Shown here in pieces: positions 48,239 to 56,966 of a stretch of DNA of 64,000 bases. Position numbers and translations under genes: made by a program. The DNA is from AC-32 sp963765785 (GTDB lineage Bacteria; Actinomycetota; Thermoleophilia; Gaiellales; Gaiellaceae): NCBI GenBank assembly GCA_963765785.1, contig CAVXXW010000009.1, positions 186,001 through 250,000 on the forward strand. Direction: 5' to 3'. How positions within the stretch are numbered: position 1 is the first letter of the stretch; each line of letters starts with the position of its first letter. The notes beneath the pieces were generated by a model. The model did not search any database. It had not been told where the DNA came from and saw only the letters and a program-made list of their open reading frames with translations.

Positions 48239-51216
48239 TGGTACCTCAGGGCCTCTGCGGGATAGATCCGCGAGGCCCGAAGCGCCGGCAGCCACGTCGT
48301 GGCGAGTGCGACCAGGTAGACGGCGCCGAAGATGATCCCGAGGTTGACCCACGGGACGTCGAACGTGAGGTTCGACCAGCTCGGCGTGCTCGCGGAGTCG
48401 CTGATCACGTTGTGCGCGACGATCAGCCCGAGGGTCGTGCCGACGACGATCGAGGTCAATGCGACGAACGACGACTCGAGCAGGAAGCTCAGCTGCACCA
48501 TCCGCTTGCGAAAGCCGATCGCGCGCAACACGCCGATCTGCTGCCGCCGCTCGACCACGGCGCGGGCCGTGATCACGCCCAGCGCGGCCACACCGACGAT
48601 CAGGCCGAGGCCCATGAACCCGATCACGATCCGGTTCATCGTCACGTTCGCCGCGACGAGGTCGTGGAGCACGTCCTTGAGCGCGTCGGCCTGCATGCCA
48701 TTCGCCAGGAAAGCCGACTCCAACGTGTGCGCGGTCGCCTTCGGGTCGACGCCCGGCCGGAGCGCGAAGAGGTGGATCGTGGGGAGGACGCGGTTGCCGA
48801 AGACCGGCGCGAGCGAGCGCTGTGACGTCCAGACGCCGCCCATGAACGTCGGAGCGCTGTCGGAGAGCACGCCGATCACCGTGAGCGTCAGCCGCTTGCC
48901 GGTCTGCTGGTCGCGCACGGTCATCTTGACCGGGTGGAACTGCTCGTCCTCGAGGTAGAAGCCCTTCAGCTGGAACTTCGTCGGCGCCGGGCCGAAGTTC
49001 CAGTTCGCCTTCCGAGGCACGACGAACTGGTCGACGACCGCCAGGTTCCGGTGTGTGCGCACGGCGTTCCAGACGTCCTTGCTGGAGGCGTAGCCGTACG
49101 CATGGGCGGCGAGCTTGTAGGTCGTGTGCTCGAGGAAGGCGTCGTCGGCCCCGTTGACGACGTACGACTCCTCCTTGCTCTTCACTGCGAGCTGGCGCGC
49201 CTTCACCGGCAGCGTCGACTCGCTCGAGATGACGGTGAAGTCGCTCCGCTTCAGGCCCCGTGTGCGCGCGACTGCCGCGGACATGTTGGCGATCGGCTGC
49301 GCCGGCGAGCTCGTCGCACGGACGTCGAAGCCGCCGCCGAACACCTGCATGTCGTTGAAGGCGTTCGTGAACGCGCCCGAGGTCGTCGAGCCGACGACCA
49401 GCGTGAAGACGACGAGCGTGAACATCGCGAGCGTGACGCCGGTGCGGAAGCGGCTCCGCAGCGGGTAGGCAATCGCCATCCGCAACACGGGCGCGAGCCC
49501 GCGGCTCCGGGCCGTCGCCGTGGCCAGCGCGCCGAGCAGGACGTCGGCGTTGTACATGATCGTCCAGGATGCGCCGAGCACGATCATCAGCCCGCCGAGC
49601 AGGAAGATCGAGAAGTTGACCTTCATCTCGCCGAATAGCCAGCGGCTGATCGGGAGCACGAACCAGCAGACGAGCGCGAGGCCGGCGCCGGTGTGGACCG
49701 CCCGCTCGGGCAGCCCGGCGAGCTGCAGCAGCGGGACGAGGCTCAGTACGACGAGCGAGACGCCGAAGCCGAGCACGACCGCGTCCTTCGAGCCGATCCC
49801 GGAGACGGCGAGGAAGACGCCCGCCATCACGCCGATCGCGCCGGGGATCCACCGGCGCTTGCGGCCCTTCTCGGCCGGCGGCTCCGGTAGGTCCCTGATC
49901 GCCGTGACGATGTTCATCCGGCTGACGCGCCGCGCGGAGAAGACGACGACGGCGAGCGTCAGCAGCACGCCGATCGCGTAGCCGAGCAACAGGCTCGTCG
50001 CGCTCACGGAGTACGAGATCGTCAGGTCCTCGACGCCCGAGAACGCTGCAGCCATTGCCAGCACCATGCCGTACGCGATCGCGACGCCCAGCAGCACGCC
50101 CACGAGCGCCGCGAGCAGGTCGTACGCCAGGCCCTCGAAGAGGAACATCTGGACGAGGTGCTGGCGTCGTGTCCCCACCGCGCGGGCGATGCCGAGCTCG
50201 CCCCTCCGTTCGGCGGCGAGCATGACGAAGATCAGGAAGATCAGCAGGATTCCGGCGGCGATCGAGAACGAGCCGAACGTCGTGAAGAAGGACATGAAGG
50301 CCGCGCCACCGGCGTTCGCCTGGTCGAGCGCGTCCTGCTTGGTGTTGTCGGCCTCGAGCCCGATCGGAGCGACTCGCGGCTGGAGCAGCTTCATCACGGC
50401 GTCGGTCCCGGCGACGCCGTTCGTGTTCGAGACGAACAATGCATTCACCATGCCGGGCTTGCCGAGCAGGCTCTGTGCCGGTGGCAGCGGCATCAGCACG
50501 CCTGCGCCGTCCGTCCCGCCGCCCGCGTAGCGGACGATCGACTTGACGCGAGCCGTCGAGACCGAGTTGCCGGACAGGAGCTGCACGATGTCGCCCGGGT
50601 GGGCATTGAGCTTGTCCGCCCCCTTTGCGTTGAGGTAGATCTCGCCGGGCCCGAGGTCGGCCAGGGAGACCGGTTGCCCCGCGGTCGTGCGAATCTGGCC
50701 GAAGCCGTTCATGTACTTCGGGTCGGTGGCGAACAGGGTCACGCGCGGCTCGGTCTGGCGGCTGTCCGTGTCCTGTACGGCGATCGGGCTCACGATCACC
50801 GGCTGGATGCCGTCGACGAGGCCGCTTGGACGCATCTCGCGGGCGACGACGTCGGCGAAGCCCCGCGTGAAGTAGAGGCCGCCGGTGCCGCTGCTGCCGC
50901 TGGCTAGCGCGGCGCCGACGCCTCGCGCCGCGACCACCTCTTCGGTCTGACCGAGCGAGGTCGTCGCCGCGGAGCGGATCGTGTGGCTCATGGTGTCGCC
51001 GGTCGCGAGCGCGGCCGCGATGATCGTCGTGCCGAGCATCAGGCCCGTGACGATCAGGACGGTCCGGCCGCGTCGGCGGCGGACGTTGCGGATGCCCAGG
51101 CGTAGGAAGACGCGGTTGCGCACGGCGAGCGCGGCGACGACCGCGAGCGCGAGGGCGAGCAGGATCATGAGGACGGCAGTCAGGCCGCCGACCGGAATGC
51201 CGAAGATCTTGGTCAC
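48235..51216 (-). CDS. FtsX/MacB-like ABC transporter permease
   Basis: This 993-residue permease has two FtsX-type halves, about ten membrane helices, and large extracytoplasmic domains after TM1 (about 70-310) and in the second half (about 600-850). Characteristic core segments are FSIAAGILLIFLIFVMLAAERRGELGIARAVGTRR and ITARAVVERRQQIGVLRAIGFRKRMV, the cytoplasmic coupling helices that contact the ATPase. Such transporters export lipids, lipoproteins or peptides, or act mechanically. Start is GTG at 51216. The C-terminal PAEALRYQ is the family end. Confidence 0.9.
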   Translation of the reverse strand: MTKIFGIPVGGLTAVLMILLALALAVVAALAVRNRVFLRLGIRNVRRRRGRTVLIVTGLMLGTTIIAAALATGDTMSHTIRSAATTSLGQTEEVVAARGVGAALASGSSGTGGLYFTRGFADVVAREMRPSGLVDGIQPVIVSPIAVQDTDSRQTEPRVTLFATDPKYMNGFGQIRTTAGQPVSLADLGPGEIYLNAKGADKLNAHPGDIVQLLSGNSVSTARVKSIVRYAGGGTDGAGVLMPLPPAQSLLGKPGMVNALFVSNTNGVAGTDAVMKLLQPRVAPIGLEADNTKQDALDQANAGGAAFMSFFTTFGSFSIAAGILLIFLIFVMLAAERRGELGIARAVGTRRQHLVQMFLFEGLAYDLLAALVGVLLGVAIAYGMVLAMAAAFSGVEDLTISYSVSATSLLLGYAIGVLLTLAVVVFSARRVSRMNIVTAIRDLPEPPAEKGRKRRWIPGAIGVMAGVFLAVSGIGSKDAVVLGFGVSLVVLSLVPLLQLAGLPERAVHTGAGLALVCWFVLPISRWLFGEMKVNFSIFLLGGLMIVLGASWTIMYNADVLLGALATATARSRGLAPVLRMAIAYPLRSRFRTGVTLAMFTLVVFTLVVGSTTSGAFTNAFNDMQVFGGGFDVRATSSPAQPIANMSAAVARTRGLKRSDFTVISSESTLPVKARQLAVKSKEESYVVNGADDAFLEHTTYKLAAHAYGYASSKDVWNAVRTHRNLAVVDQFVVPRKANWNFGPAPTKFQLKGFYLEDEQFHPVKMTVRDQQTGKRLTLTVIGVLSDSAPTFMGGVWTSQRSLAPVFGNRVLPTIHLFALRPGVDPKATAHTLESAFLANGMQADALKDVLHDLVAANVTMNRIVIGFMGLGLIVGVAALGVITARAVVERRQQIGVLRAIGFRKRMVQLSFLLESSFVALTSIVVGTTLGLIVAHNVISDSASTPSWSNLTFDVPWVNLGIIFGAVYLVALATTWLPALRASRIYPAEALRYQ

Positions 51217-51226
51217 GGCGCGCCTC

Positions 51227-51553
51227 CTAGACAGCGACCGCCAGCGCCGGGAAGTCGGCCACGACGACGTCGTAGCTCTCCCGTCCCGGGGGCGAGCGGT
51301 AGATCGTCACGAACTTCTCGATCTGTTCCGCGTAGAAGCTCCGGCCGCCTTGCACGCCGGCGTCCGCGGCCTCCTCGTCGTGCCAGAACGTCAGCGCGAG
51401 CGCCTGCCCCTCTTTCGAGACGAGGACGAAGCAGCCCTCGTAACCGTCCTGCTCGCGCAGCGCCGACACGACGGAGTCGCGGAAGAGCTCCGTGGACTCC
51501 TCGAGCCCCATGCGGACGAAGTCGATCTCGGCGATTGTCGCCCGGGCGACCAT
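51227..51553 (-). CDS. Antibiotic-biosynthesis-monooxygenase-like (ABM) small protein
   Basis: This 108-residue protein of the dimeric alpha/beta-barrel type has RATIAEIDFVRMGLEEST, LREQDGYEGCFVLVSKEGQALALTFWHDEEAADAG and a C-terminal VVVADFPALAV strand. It resembles ABM/YgiN-like proteins, some of which are quinone or heme oxygenases. It sits between the ATPase and permease genes of the ABC system (1-bp overlap upstream, 10 bp downstream), an odd place for an enzyme. Confidence 0.7.
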   Translation of the reverse strand: MVARATIAEIDFVRMGLEESTELFRDSVVSALREQDGYEGCFVLVSKEGQALALTFWHDEEAADAGVQGGRSFYAEQIEKFVTIYRSPPGRESYDVVVADFPALAVAV

Positions 51554-52305
51554 CAGCTCATCACCTCCAGTAGCTGCTGCTCGACGATTCGGCCGTCGAC
51601 CATGCGGACGATGCGGTCGGTTGCGCGGCCGACGCCGATGTCGTGCGTGACGATCAGGAACGTCAGTCCGCGCTCGCGGTTGAGGCGGCGCATCAGCGCG
51701 ACGATCTCCTCCGCGTTCTCGCTGTCGAGGTCGCCGGTCGGCTCGTCGGCCCAGACGATCGCCGGGTCGTTCACGAGCGCCCGCGCGATCGTCACGCGCT
51801 GGCGCTGTCCGCCCGAGAGCTCGTCCGGGACGTGCCCCGCGCGCTCGGCGAGGCCGACCAGCTCGAGCGCCTCGAGCGCCTTGCGCCTGGCCTCCTTCGC
51901 CGGGACGCGCGCAACCAGCAGCGGCAGCTCGACGTTCTCGACCGCGGTCAGGACCGGCATCAGGTTGTAGAACTGGAAGACGAAGCCCATCCGGCGGGCG
52001 CGGTAATCGGTGCGCTGCTCGTCGGTCATCTCGCTCAGCGCCACGCCCTCGATCAGCACCTCGCCGCCGTCGATCCGGTCGAGGCCGGAGAGGCAGTTGA
52101 GGAGCGTCGTCTTGCCGGAGCCGCTCGGCCCCATGATCGCGACCATCTCGCCCGGCCTGACGGCGAACGACACCTCGCGGAGGGCGTTCACCTGGAGCTT
52201 GCCCCTGTCGTAGACCTTGTCGACGCTCCGCGCCTCGACGATCGGCTCCAGCGCGACCTGCTCGATCGGCGGCCGCGGGGCTTTCGTTGCGACGCTGACG
52301 GCCAT
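51553..52305 (-). CDS. ABC transporter ATP-binding protein (MacB/LolD type)
   Basis: This 250-residue ATPase has Walker A GPSGSGKTTLLNCLSGLDR, the Q-loop FQFYNLMPVLTAVENVELP, signature LSGGQRQRVTIARALVNDP, Walker B VWADEPTGDLDSEN and the H-loop IVTHD. It pairs with the large FtsX-type permease downstream. I chose ATG 52305, preceded by AGAGGAGGAGC, over an ATG-less extension to 52323. An N-terminal leader of about 25 residues precedes the core. Confidence 0.94.
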   Translation of the reverse strand: MAVSVATKAPRPPIEQVALEPIVEARSVDKVYDRGKLQVNALREVSFAVRPGEMVAIMGPSGSGKTTLLNCLSGLDRIDGGEVLIEGVALSEMTDEQRTDYRARRMGFVFQFYNLMPVLTAVENVELPLLVARVPAKEARRKALEALELVGLAERAGHVPDELSGGQRQRVTIARALVNDPAIVWADEPTGDLDSENAEEIVALMRRLNRERGLTFLIVTHDIGVGRATDRIVRMVDGRIVEQQLLEVMS

Positions 52306-52316
52306 CGCTCCTCCTC

Positions 52317-52523
52317 TCAGCAAGGGGTCGCGTCGGGGTTCATGCCGTTGACGTGGCGCGGCTTCTCACGCGGGATCGCCGCGCAGGGCACACGGAGCTC
52401 GAGCAGTCCGCCGCTCAAGCGCACGAGCACGACGAGCTCGTCGCCGGACTCGTAGATCTGAGCGACCGATTCGATCGGACATGCCCGAGAGGTGCCGCTC
52501 GCCGCCGATAGGTGTGGGGCCAT
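52317..52523 (-). CDS. Small protein at the head of the ABC operon
   Basis: This 68-residue protein is credible because its ATG (52523) has the same GAGAGGAGGAGC ribosome-binding sequence as the ATPase gene 11 bp downstream. The middle, ESGDELVVLVRLSGGLLELR, is beta-rich and may be half of a small barrel; three cysteines are scattered. Unknown family. Confidence 0.6.
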   Translation of the reverse strand: MAPHLSAASGTSRACPIESVAQIYESGDELVVLVRLSGGLLELRVPCAAIPREKPRHVNGMNPDATPC

Positions 52524-52700
52524 GGCTCCTCCTCTCGTGGATGTGTGCCCGCATCGTCCTCGCGCGCGCGCGCGAGGCCATCGGGTCCGACGCCGATCTC
52601 GCCTGCGGCCAACTACCGAGCGTGCGCCCGCGCGCGGCCCGATGCCGTCGCCCCCGCTTGCCGCAACGATCGGAGAGCACCCACGCGAAGGAGGACCACG

Positions 52701-53159
52701 ATGGAGACCATCCTGATCGCCGTGGACGGCTCGCCCTCCGCGCAGGAGGCGGTCGACTTCGGCCTGGAGCTCGCGGCCGAGCAGGACGCGACGGCGACGT
52801 TCGTGCTCGTCGCGCCGGCCGTGGACGTTCTACCCGCCGGCGGCTTCGGCGTCACCGTCGCGGTGTCGCACACGCCGACCGAGGACGAAGGGGCACCACT
52901 CGACGCGGTCCGCGAGCAGGCGGAGCAGCAGGGCGTCCGCGCCCACACGCGGCTGTTGAAGGGCGATCCGGTCGACGAGATCGTCGCCTACGCGGACCTG
53001 ATCGACGCCGATCTGATCGTCGTCGGCTCCCGCGGTCACGGCGCGCTCGCGAGCGCGCTCCTCGGCAGCGTCTCGCGCGGGGTCCTGCGCGAGGCCCGCC
53101 GGCCCGTGCTGGTCGTGCGCGGCCTCGCCGCGCGCGCGGCCGCCGAGGCCGTCGCCTAG
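52701..53159 (+). CDS. Universal stress protein (single domain)
   Basis: This 152-residue UspA-fold protein has ILIAVDGSPSAQEAVDFGLEL at the N-terminus and the ATP-binding loop VVGSRGHGALASALLGSVSRGVLREARRPVLVVRG. An unusual hydrophobic segment VLVAPAVDVLPAGGFGVTV lies between the strands. ATG 52701 follows GAAGGAGGA. Divergent from the ABC operon, with about 177 bp between. Confidence 0.92.
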   Translation: METILIAVDGSPSAQEAVDFGLELAAEQDATATFVLVAPAVDVLPAGGFGVTVAVSHTPTEDEGAPLDAVREQAEQQGVRAHTRLLKGDPVDEIVAYADLIDADLIVVGSRGHGALASALLGSVSRGVLREARRPVLVVRGLAARAAAEAVA

Positions 53160-53176
53160 GTGAAAACCCGCAACGC
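53158..53176 (+). promoter_or_regulatory. GGGAAAACCC-like site (c)
   Basis: GTGAAAACCCGCAACG, overlapping the stop of the universal stress gene and lying before the 53297 gene; it resembles the sites at 56894 and 63295. Confidence 0.3.
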
Positions 53177-53211
53177 GAGCCGGGATCGCCCGCAGCAAGA
53201 TCCCGGCTCGC
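53175..53211 (+). terminator. Hairpin after the universal stress gene
   Basis: A 13-bp perfect stem (arm GCGAGCCGGGATC) with an 11-nt loop lies between the universal stress gene and the membrane protein gene. Confidence 0.6.
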
Positions 53212-53296
53212 TACCGATGGCGGAGCGAGGCGATCGACGCACACTCCGCCGAAAGGTCGCAAGCACAGAAGGCGACCGCGACGGAAGGAGCGAACG

Positions 53297-54013
53297 ATGA
53301 GGAAGTTCTTCGAGATCGGCGGGGTGGTCGCCGGCGCGGTCCTGATCGCCTTCGGCATCGCGGCGATCGTGATGGGCATGAACGGCCGCTCGACGGTGAG
53401 CGACTCCCTCAAGCAGGAGCAGATCACCGGCACGCCCGACATGACCCCGGCGGCGATCGCCGGCGAGGTGACGGCCGCGAAGCAGGCACAGTCGAAGCTG
53501 TTCTCGCAGCTGAAGGCGGCGGGCTCGAACATGACGGCGTCGCCGATCGAGACGCCGACCTGCTCGGTCGCCAACAAGCTCGTCGACACGGGCTCCGAGG
53601 CGCGGTGCTTCGCGAAGTACATGCGGATCCACACGTTCGGCGCCACCTCCGGCCTGACGTACTCGCAGATGGGCCGGTACGTCGCCAAGCCCAACACGCC
53701 GGTCAAGTACACAGACGGCCTGGGCGCGACGAACGACCCGAAGTACGCGGTCGCCGACCCGAAGACGCAGCAGCCGGTGAGCAACGGCCGCCGCGACATC
53801 TGGGTCACCTACACGGCGCTGACCACGGCGCTCAACACGAGCTACTTCGCCACGCAGATGGCGCTCTTCGGGGTCGTCGTCGGGATCGCCCTGCTCATCG
53901 CGGGCATCGGCTTCGAGATCCTCGCGATCGGCGGGGCGCTCGAGAGCCCGAAGCCCGCGTTCGCCTTCATGCAGCGCGGCGACAAGCACGGCGGAGTCGC
54001 CGCCAAGGCGTAA
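53297..54013 (+). CDS. Two-helix membrane protein, unknown function
   Basis: This 238-residue protein has TM1 at about 8-29 and TM2 near 192-218, with a 160-residue outer domain between. The outer domain has two Cys (TPTCSVANK, EARCFAKYM) likely to form a disulfide, and a conserved-looking RIHTFGATSGLTYSQMGRY. The short C-terminus is cytoplasmic. Family function is unknown to me; its position between a universal stress gene and the DosR-like pair suggests a stress-linked role. ATG 53297 is preceded by GGAAGGAG. Confidence 0.75.
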   Translation: MRKFFEIGGVVAGAVLIAFGIAAIVMGMNGRSTVSDSLKQEQITGTPDMTPAAIAGEVTAAKQAQSKLFSQLKAAGSNMTASPIETPTCSVANKLVDTGSEARCFAKYMRIHTFGATSGLTYSQMGRYVAKPNTPVKYTDGLGATNDPKYAVADPKTQQPVSNGRRDIWVTYTALTTALNTSYFATQMALFGVVVGIALLIAGIGFEILAIGGALESPKPAFAFMQRGDKHGGVAAKA

Positions 54014-54031
54014 AAGCTCCTCCGTCGCACA

Positions 54032-54061
54032 GAGAAGGGCCGCTCGCGGGCGGCCCTTCTC
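54032..54061. terminator. Bidirectional terminator between convergent genes
   Basis: An inverted repeat with arms AGAAGGGCCGC/GCGGCCCTTCT and a short loop separates the membrane protein gene (+) from the response regulator (-). Confidence 0.75.
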
Positions 54062-54698
54062 ATTCCTCCAAGAGGCCCCGGTCGAGCGCGTAGCGGACGA
54101 GCTCGGCGCGGCTCGAGAGCCGGAGCTTCTGCATGATGTGAGCCCGGTGCGTCTCGGCGGTGCGCACCGAGATGAAGAGCTGCTTCGCGATCTCCTGGTT
54201 CGTGTGCCCGAGCGCCAGCAGGCGCAGCACTTCGCTCTCGCGCTCCGAGAGCGGATCCTCCTCCGCGCGCCTCCGCTCCTCCGACTCGGCGGCGACGAGC
54301 CGCGCGCCGAGCTCCGGGTGGACGTAGCGCCCGCCGGCCGCGACCTCACGGACGGCGGCCACGACCTCGCTGTCGGCCGCCTCCTTGAGCACGTAGCCGC
54401 TCGCGCCCGCTGCGAACGCCTCCCGCACGTACTGCGGGTCGTCCTGCATCGAGAGGACGAGGATCTTCGTCTCTGGGTGCTCGTGCAGCAGCGCCGGGAT
54501 CGCCTCGAGGCCGCTCTGCTCGGGCATCACCACGTCGAGCAGGATCACGTCGGGCTTCGTCGACCGCGCCTCGAAGATCGCCTCGCGCGCGGTGCCGGCC
54601 TCGCCCACAGGCTCCAGGTCGTCCTCGGCCTCGAGCACGAGCCGGAGGCCCGAGCGGACGACCGCGTGGTCGTCGACGATCAGGATGCGGGTGGCTAT
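54060..54698 (-). CDS. NarL/DosR-like response regulator
   Basis: This 212-residue regulator has a receiver domain with RILIVDDHAVVRSGL (Asp9/Asp10), phosphoacceptor Asp55 in VILLDVVMPE and Lys in GYVLKEA. A LuxR-type HTH follows: LSERESEVLRLLALGHTNQEIAKQLFISVRTAETHRAHIM. The full receiver begins at ATA 54698, which overlaps the kinase stop as ATAG where ATGA would be expected; the first standard start further in (GTG near 54638) would delete the active site. A CTG at 54683 would lose five residues. It is the partner of the upstream kinase. Confidence 0.9.
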   Translation of the reverse strand: MATRILIVDDHAVVRSGLRLVLEAEDDLEPVGEAGTAREAIFEARSTKPDVILLDVVMPEQSGLEAIPALLHEHPETKILVLSMQDDPQYVREAFAAGASGYVLKEAADSEVVAAVREVAAGGRYVHPELGARLVAAESEERRRAEEDPLSERESEVLRLLALGHTNQEIAKQLFISVRTAETHRAHIMQKLRLSSRAELVRYALDRGLLEE

Positions 54699-56326
54699 GC
54701 CGGGACCTCCACGGCGAGCGTCGTACCGCTCGCCGGGCCCGTCTCGACCACCAGCGACCCGTCGAGCAACTCGATCCGCTCGCGCATGCCGATCAGCCCG
54801 ATGCCGCCGTCGGTCGCGGTCGGGTCGAATCCGGTGCCGTCGTCTTCGATCACGGCCTTGATCCTGCCACCGGCGCGCGTCACGAGCACGCTGACCCGCT
54901 GTGCATGGGCGTGCTTGACGACGTTCGTGAGCGCTTCCTGGACGATCCGGTAGATCGCGGTCTCGACCTCCACAGGAGGGCGCTCGGTGACGGCGCTCGC
55001 CTCGAGATCGACCGTGATCCCCGTCTGCTCGGCGAACTCCTGGGTCAGTCGCTCGAGCGCCGGTACGAGCCCGAAGTCGTCGAGCACCTTCGGCCGCAGC
55101 TCGATCGCGAGGCGCCGGACGTCCCGCAGCGTGGCGACGACGAGCTCGCGCAGCCCTTCGACGGCCTCGGGCGACTCGGCGCCCTCGAGCTGCTTCAGGC
55201 CGAGCAGGATCGAGGTCAGCGCCTGCCCGGTCTCGTCGTGGAGCTCGCGCGCCAGGCGCTGCCGCTCGAGCTCCTGGGCGGCCACGACTCGCCGAAGCGC
55301 ATCGCGCTCGACCCGCTCGGACAGCTCGACCGCGACCGCGGCCCGCGCGGCGAACGTCTCGGCGAGGCGCACGTCGTCCTCGTTGAAGCGGGCGTCGGGG
55401 GTCGTCTGCTTGTCGTACGCGGTGATCACGCCGATCGGCCGATTGGCGACGACGAGCGGCACCCAGATGCCGGCGCGCGCGCCGAAGCTCCGCGTGAAGC
55501 CGCGGTGCACCTCCGAATCGTCCACCACCGCGTCGATGCGCTCGCTCCGCCCTCGCTCGAGCACCCGGCCGGCCTTGGTCTCGCCCCGAGACATCGTCGA
55601 ACCGGCGAGCTCGTCCGCGCGCTCGCCGGCGACGGCGACGATGAGCAGGTCGTCCTCGCCGGCGGGCAAGGCGACCGTGACGACGCGCGCGTCGAGCAGC
55701 TCCAGCAGCCGGCGCGCGATGAGGTCGAGCAGGGCATCGAGGTCCGTCTCGCGAGCAAGGGCAGCGCTGACCTCGATCAGCGACTCGAGCTGCCGCGACC
55801 AGCGCGTCGCCGATTCGTATAGCCGCGCGTTCTCGATCGCGACCGCAGCCTGGGCGGCGAGGAGCTCGACGAGCGCCTGGTCGGCCTTCGAGAAGTCGGA
55901 GCCGTCCTCCTTCTCGGACAGGTAAAGGTTGCCGTAGGCCACGCCGCGCAGCAGCACCGGCACGCCGAGGAACGAGCTCATCGGCGGGTGGTTCGGCGGG
56001 AGGCCCACCGACCGCGGGTCGTCCGAGATCGCGTGCAGCCGCAGTGGCCGCGCGTCGGTGATCAGCGCGCCGAGGATCCCGCGGCCGTGCGGCGGGTCCC
56101 CGATCGCAGTGCGCGTCTCGTCGTCGACGCCGAACGTGATGAAGCGCTCGAGGCGAGAGCCGGAGGGGTCGATCACGCCGAGCGCGGCGTAGCGCGCGCC
56201 GGTCAGCTCGGCCGCAAGCTCGGTCAGGCGCTGCAGCAGACTGTCGAGCGAAAGCTCCGAAGCGAGAGCCATCCCTGCTTCCAGCAGGGCGCGCAGCCGG
56301 GGCTCGCTCGGCGTCGCCGACTCCAC
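54695..56326 (-). CDS. DosS/DevS-like GAF-GAF sensor histidine kinase
   Basis: This 543-residue cytoplasmic kinase has GAF1 (about 25-170), GAF2 (about 190-335), a HisKA_3 dimerisation helix with ERQRLARELHDETGQ (phosphorylated His363) and a HATPase domain (NVVKHAHAQ, DDGTGFDP, GIGLIGMRER). GAF1 contains PNHPPMSSFLGVPV, the counterpart of the mycobacterial DosS segment that holds the proximal heme histidine (here His113). Oxygen/NO/CO sensing via heme is therefore likely, by family analogy. Start is GTG at 56326. The stop overlaps the response regulator. Confidence 0.92.
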   Translation of the reverse strand: MESATPSEPRLRALLEAGMALASELSLDSLLQRLTELAAELTGARYAALGVIDPSGSRLERFITFGVDDETRTAIGDPPHGRGILGALITDARPLRLHAISDDPRSVGLPPNHPPMSSFLGVPVLLRGVAYGNLYLSEKEDGSDFSKADQALVELLAAQAAVAIENARLYESATRWSRQLESLIEVSAALARETDLDALLDLIARRLLELLDARVVTVALPAGEDDLLIVAVAGERADELAGSTMSRGETKAGRVLERGRSERIDAVVDDSEVHRGFTRSFGARAGIWVPLVVANRPIGVITAYDKQTTPDARFNEDDVRLAETFAARAAVAVELSERVERDALRRVVAAQELERQRLARELHDETGQALTSILLGLKQLEGAESPEAVEGLRELVVATLRDVRRLAIELRPKVLDDFGLVPALERLTQEFAEQTGITVDLEASAVTERPPVEVETAIYRIVQEALTNVVKHAHAQRVSVLVTRAGGRIKAVIEDDGTGFDPTATDGGIGLIGMRERIELLDGSLVVETGPASGTTLAVEVPA

Positions 56327-56353
56327 AACGACGAGCCTACTCTGGCAGCGGGG

Positions 56354-56797
56354 TCAGGCGGCGCGGCGGCGGGCGACCCGGCGCGTCGCGACGAGCACCG
56401 GACGGTCCGCACGCTGGACGACCTCGCGGGAGACGCTGCCGAGCAGCGCGCCGGCAAGCGTGCCGAGTCCGCGCGAGCCGACCACGATCAGGTCGACGTC
56501 CCGGATGCGCGCCAGCTCGAGGATGCGGTCGGCCGGGTTGCCTTCGACGACCTCGGCCTCGGCATCGACGCCTACCCCGCAGGCGAGCGTCGCGGCCAAG
56601 CCCGTCGTCTCCTCCGCGAGCCGAAGCTCGCGGCTGATCGACCGCTGGTAGACCGGCTCGCCGAGCACGGGCAGCGGCGCGTGCCGCACGTAGGCGACCA
56701 CGAGCTTCGCGCCGGCCGAGCGGGCGAGCTCGATTGCCTGCGAGACCGCTTCCTGCGCGCTCTCGGAGCCGTCGGTGGCGACGAGGATCTGCTTCAT
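56354..56797 (-). CDS. Universal stress protein (single domain)
   Basis: This 147-residue UspA-fold protein has ILVATDGSESAQEAVSQAIEL and VVGSRGLGTLAGALLGSVSREVVQRADRPVLVAT, the intact ATP-binding loop. The ATG at 56797 follows AAGGAGG. It sits just upstream of the DosS-like kinase on the same strand (27 bp), so the three genes may be one unit. It is divergent from the acetate-CoA ligase gene. Confidence 0.92.
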   Translation of the reverse strand: MKQILVATDGSESAQEAVSQAIELARSAGAKLVVAYVRHAPLPVLGEPVYQRSISRELRLAEETTGLAATLACGVGVDAEAEVVEGNPADRILELARIRDVDLIVVGSRGLGTLAGALLGSVSREVVQRADRPVLVATRRVARRRAA

Positions 56798-56873
56798 CGT
56801 GAAACCTCCTTGGTGCTCGCAGCTTCGGCGTTCGCGCGTTCGCTCACATCCGGGGGGCGCCGGATTCGCGCCT

Positions 56874-56888
56874 GCGGGAACGTCCCGC
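56874..56888. promoter_or_regulatory. 15-bp palindrome in the divergent intergenic region
   Basis: GCGGGAACGTCCCGC is a near-perfect dyad lying 6 bp before site (a), between the universal stress gene and the acetate-CoA ligase gene. Confidence 0.4.
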
Positions 56889-56893
56889 GGAGC

Positions 56894-56912
56894 TGCGGGA
56901 AAACCCCCGATG
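56894..56912. promoter_or_regulatory. GGGAAAACCC-like site (a)
   Basis: TGCGGGAAAACCCCCGATG, a candidate operator in the divergent region controlling universal stress protein and acetate-CoA ligase genes. Confidence 0.4.
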
Positions 56913-56966
56913 CAGGCAGGCTGATGAGCGGCGAGAATTCGCGGCAACGCGACGTGAGGAGGCCAC

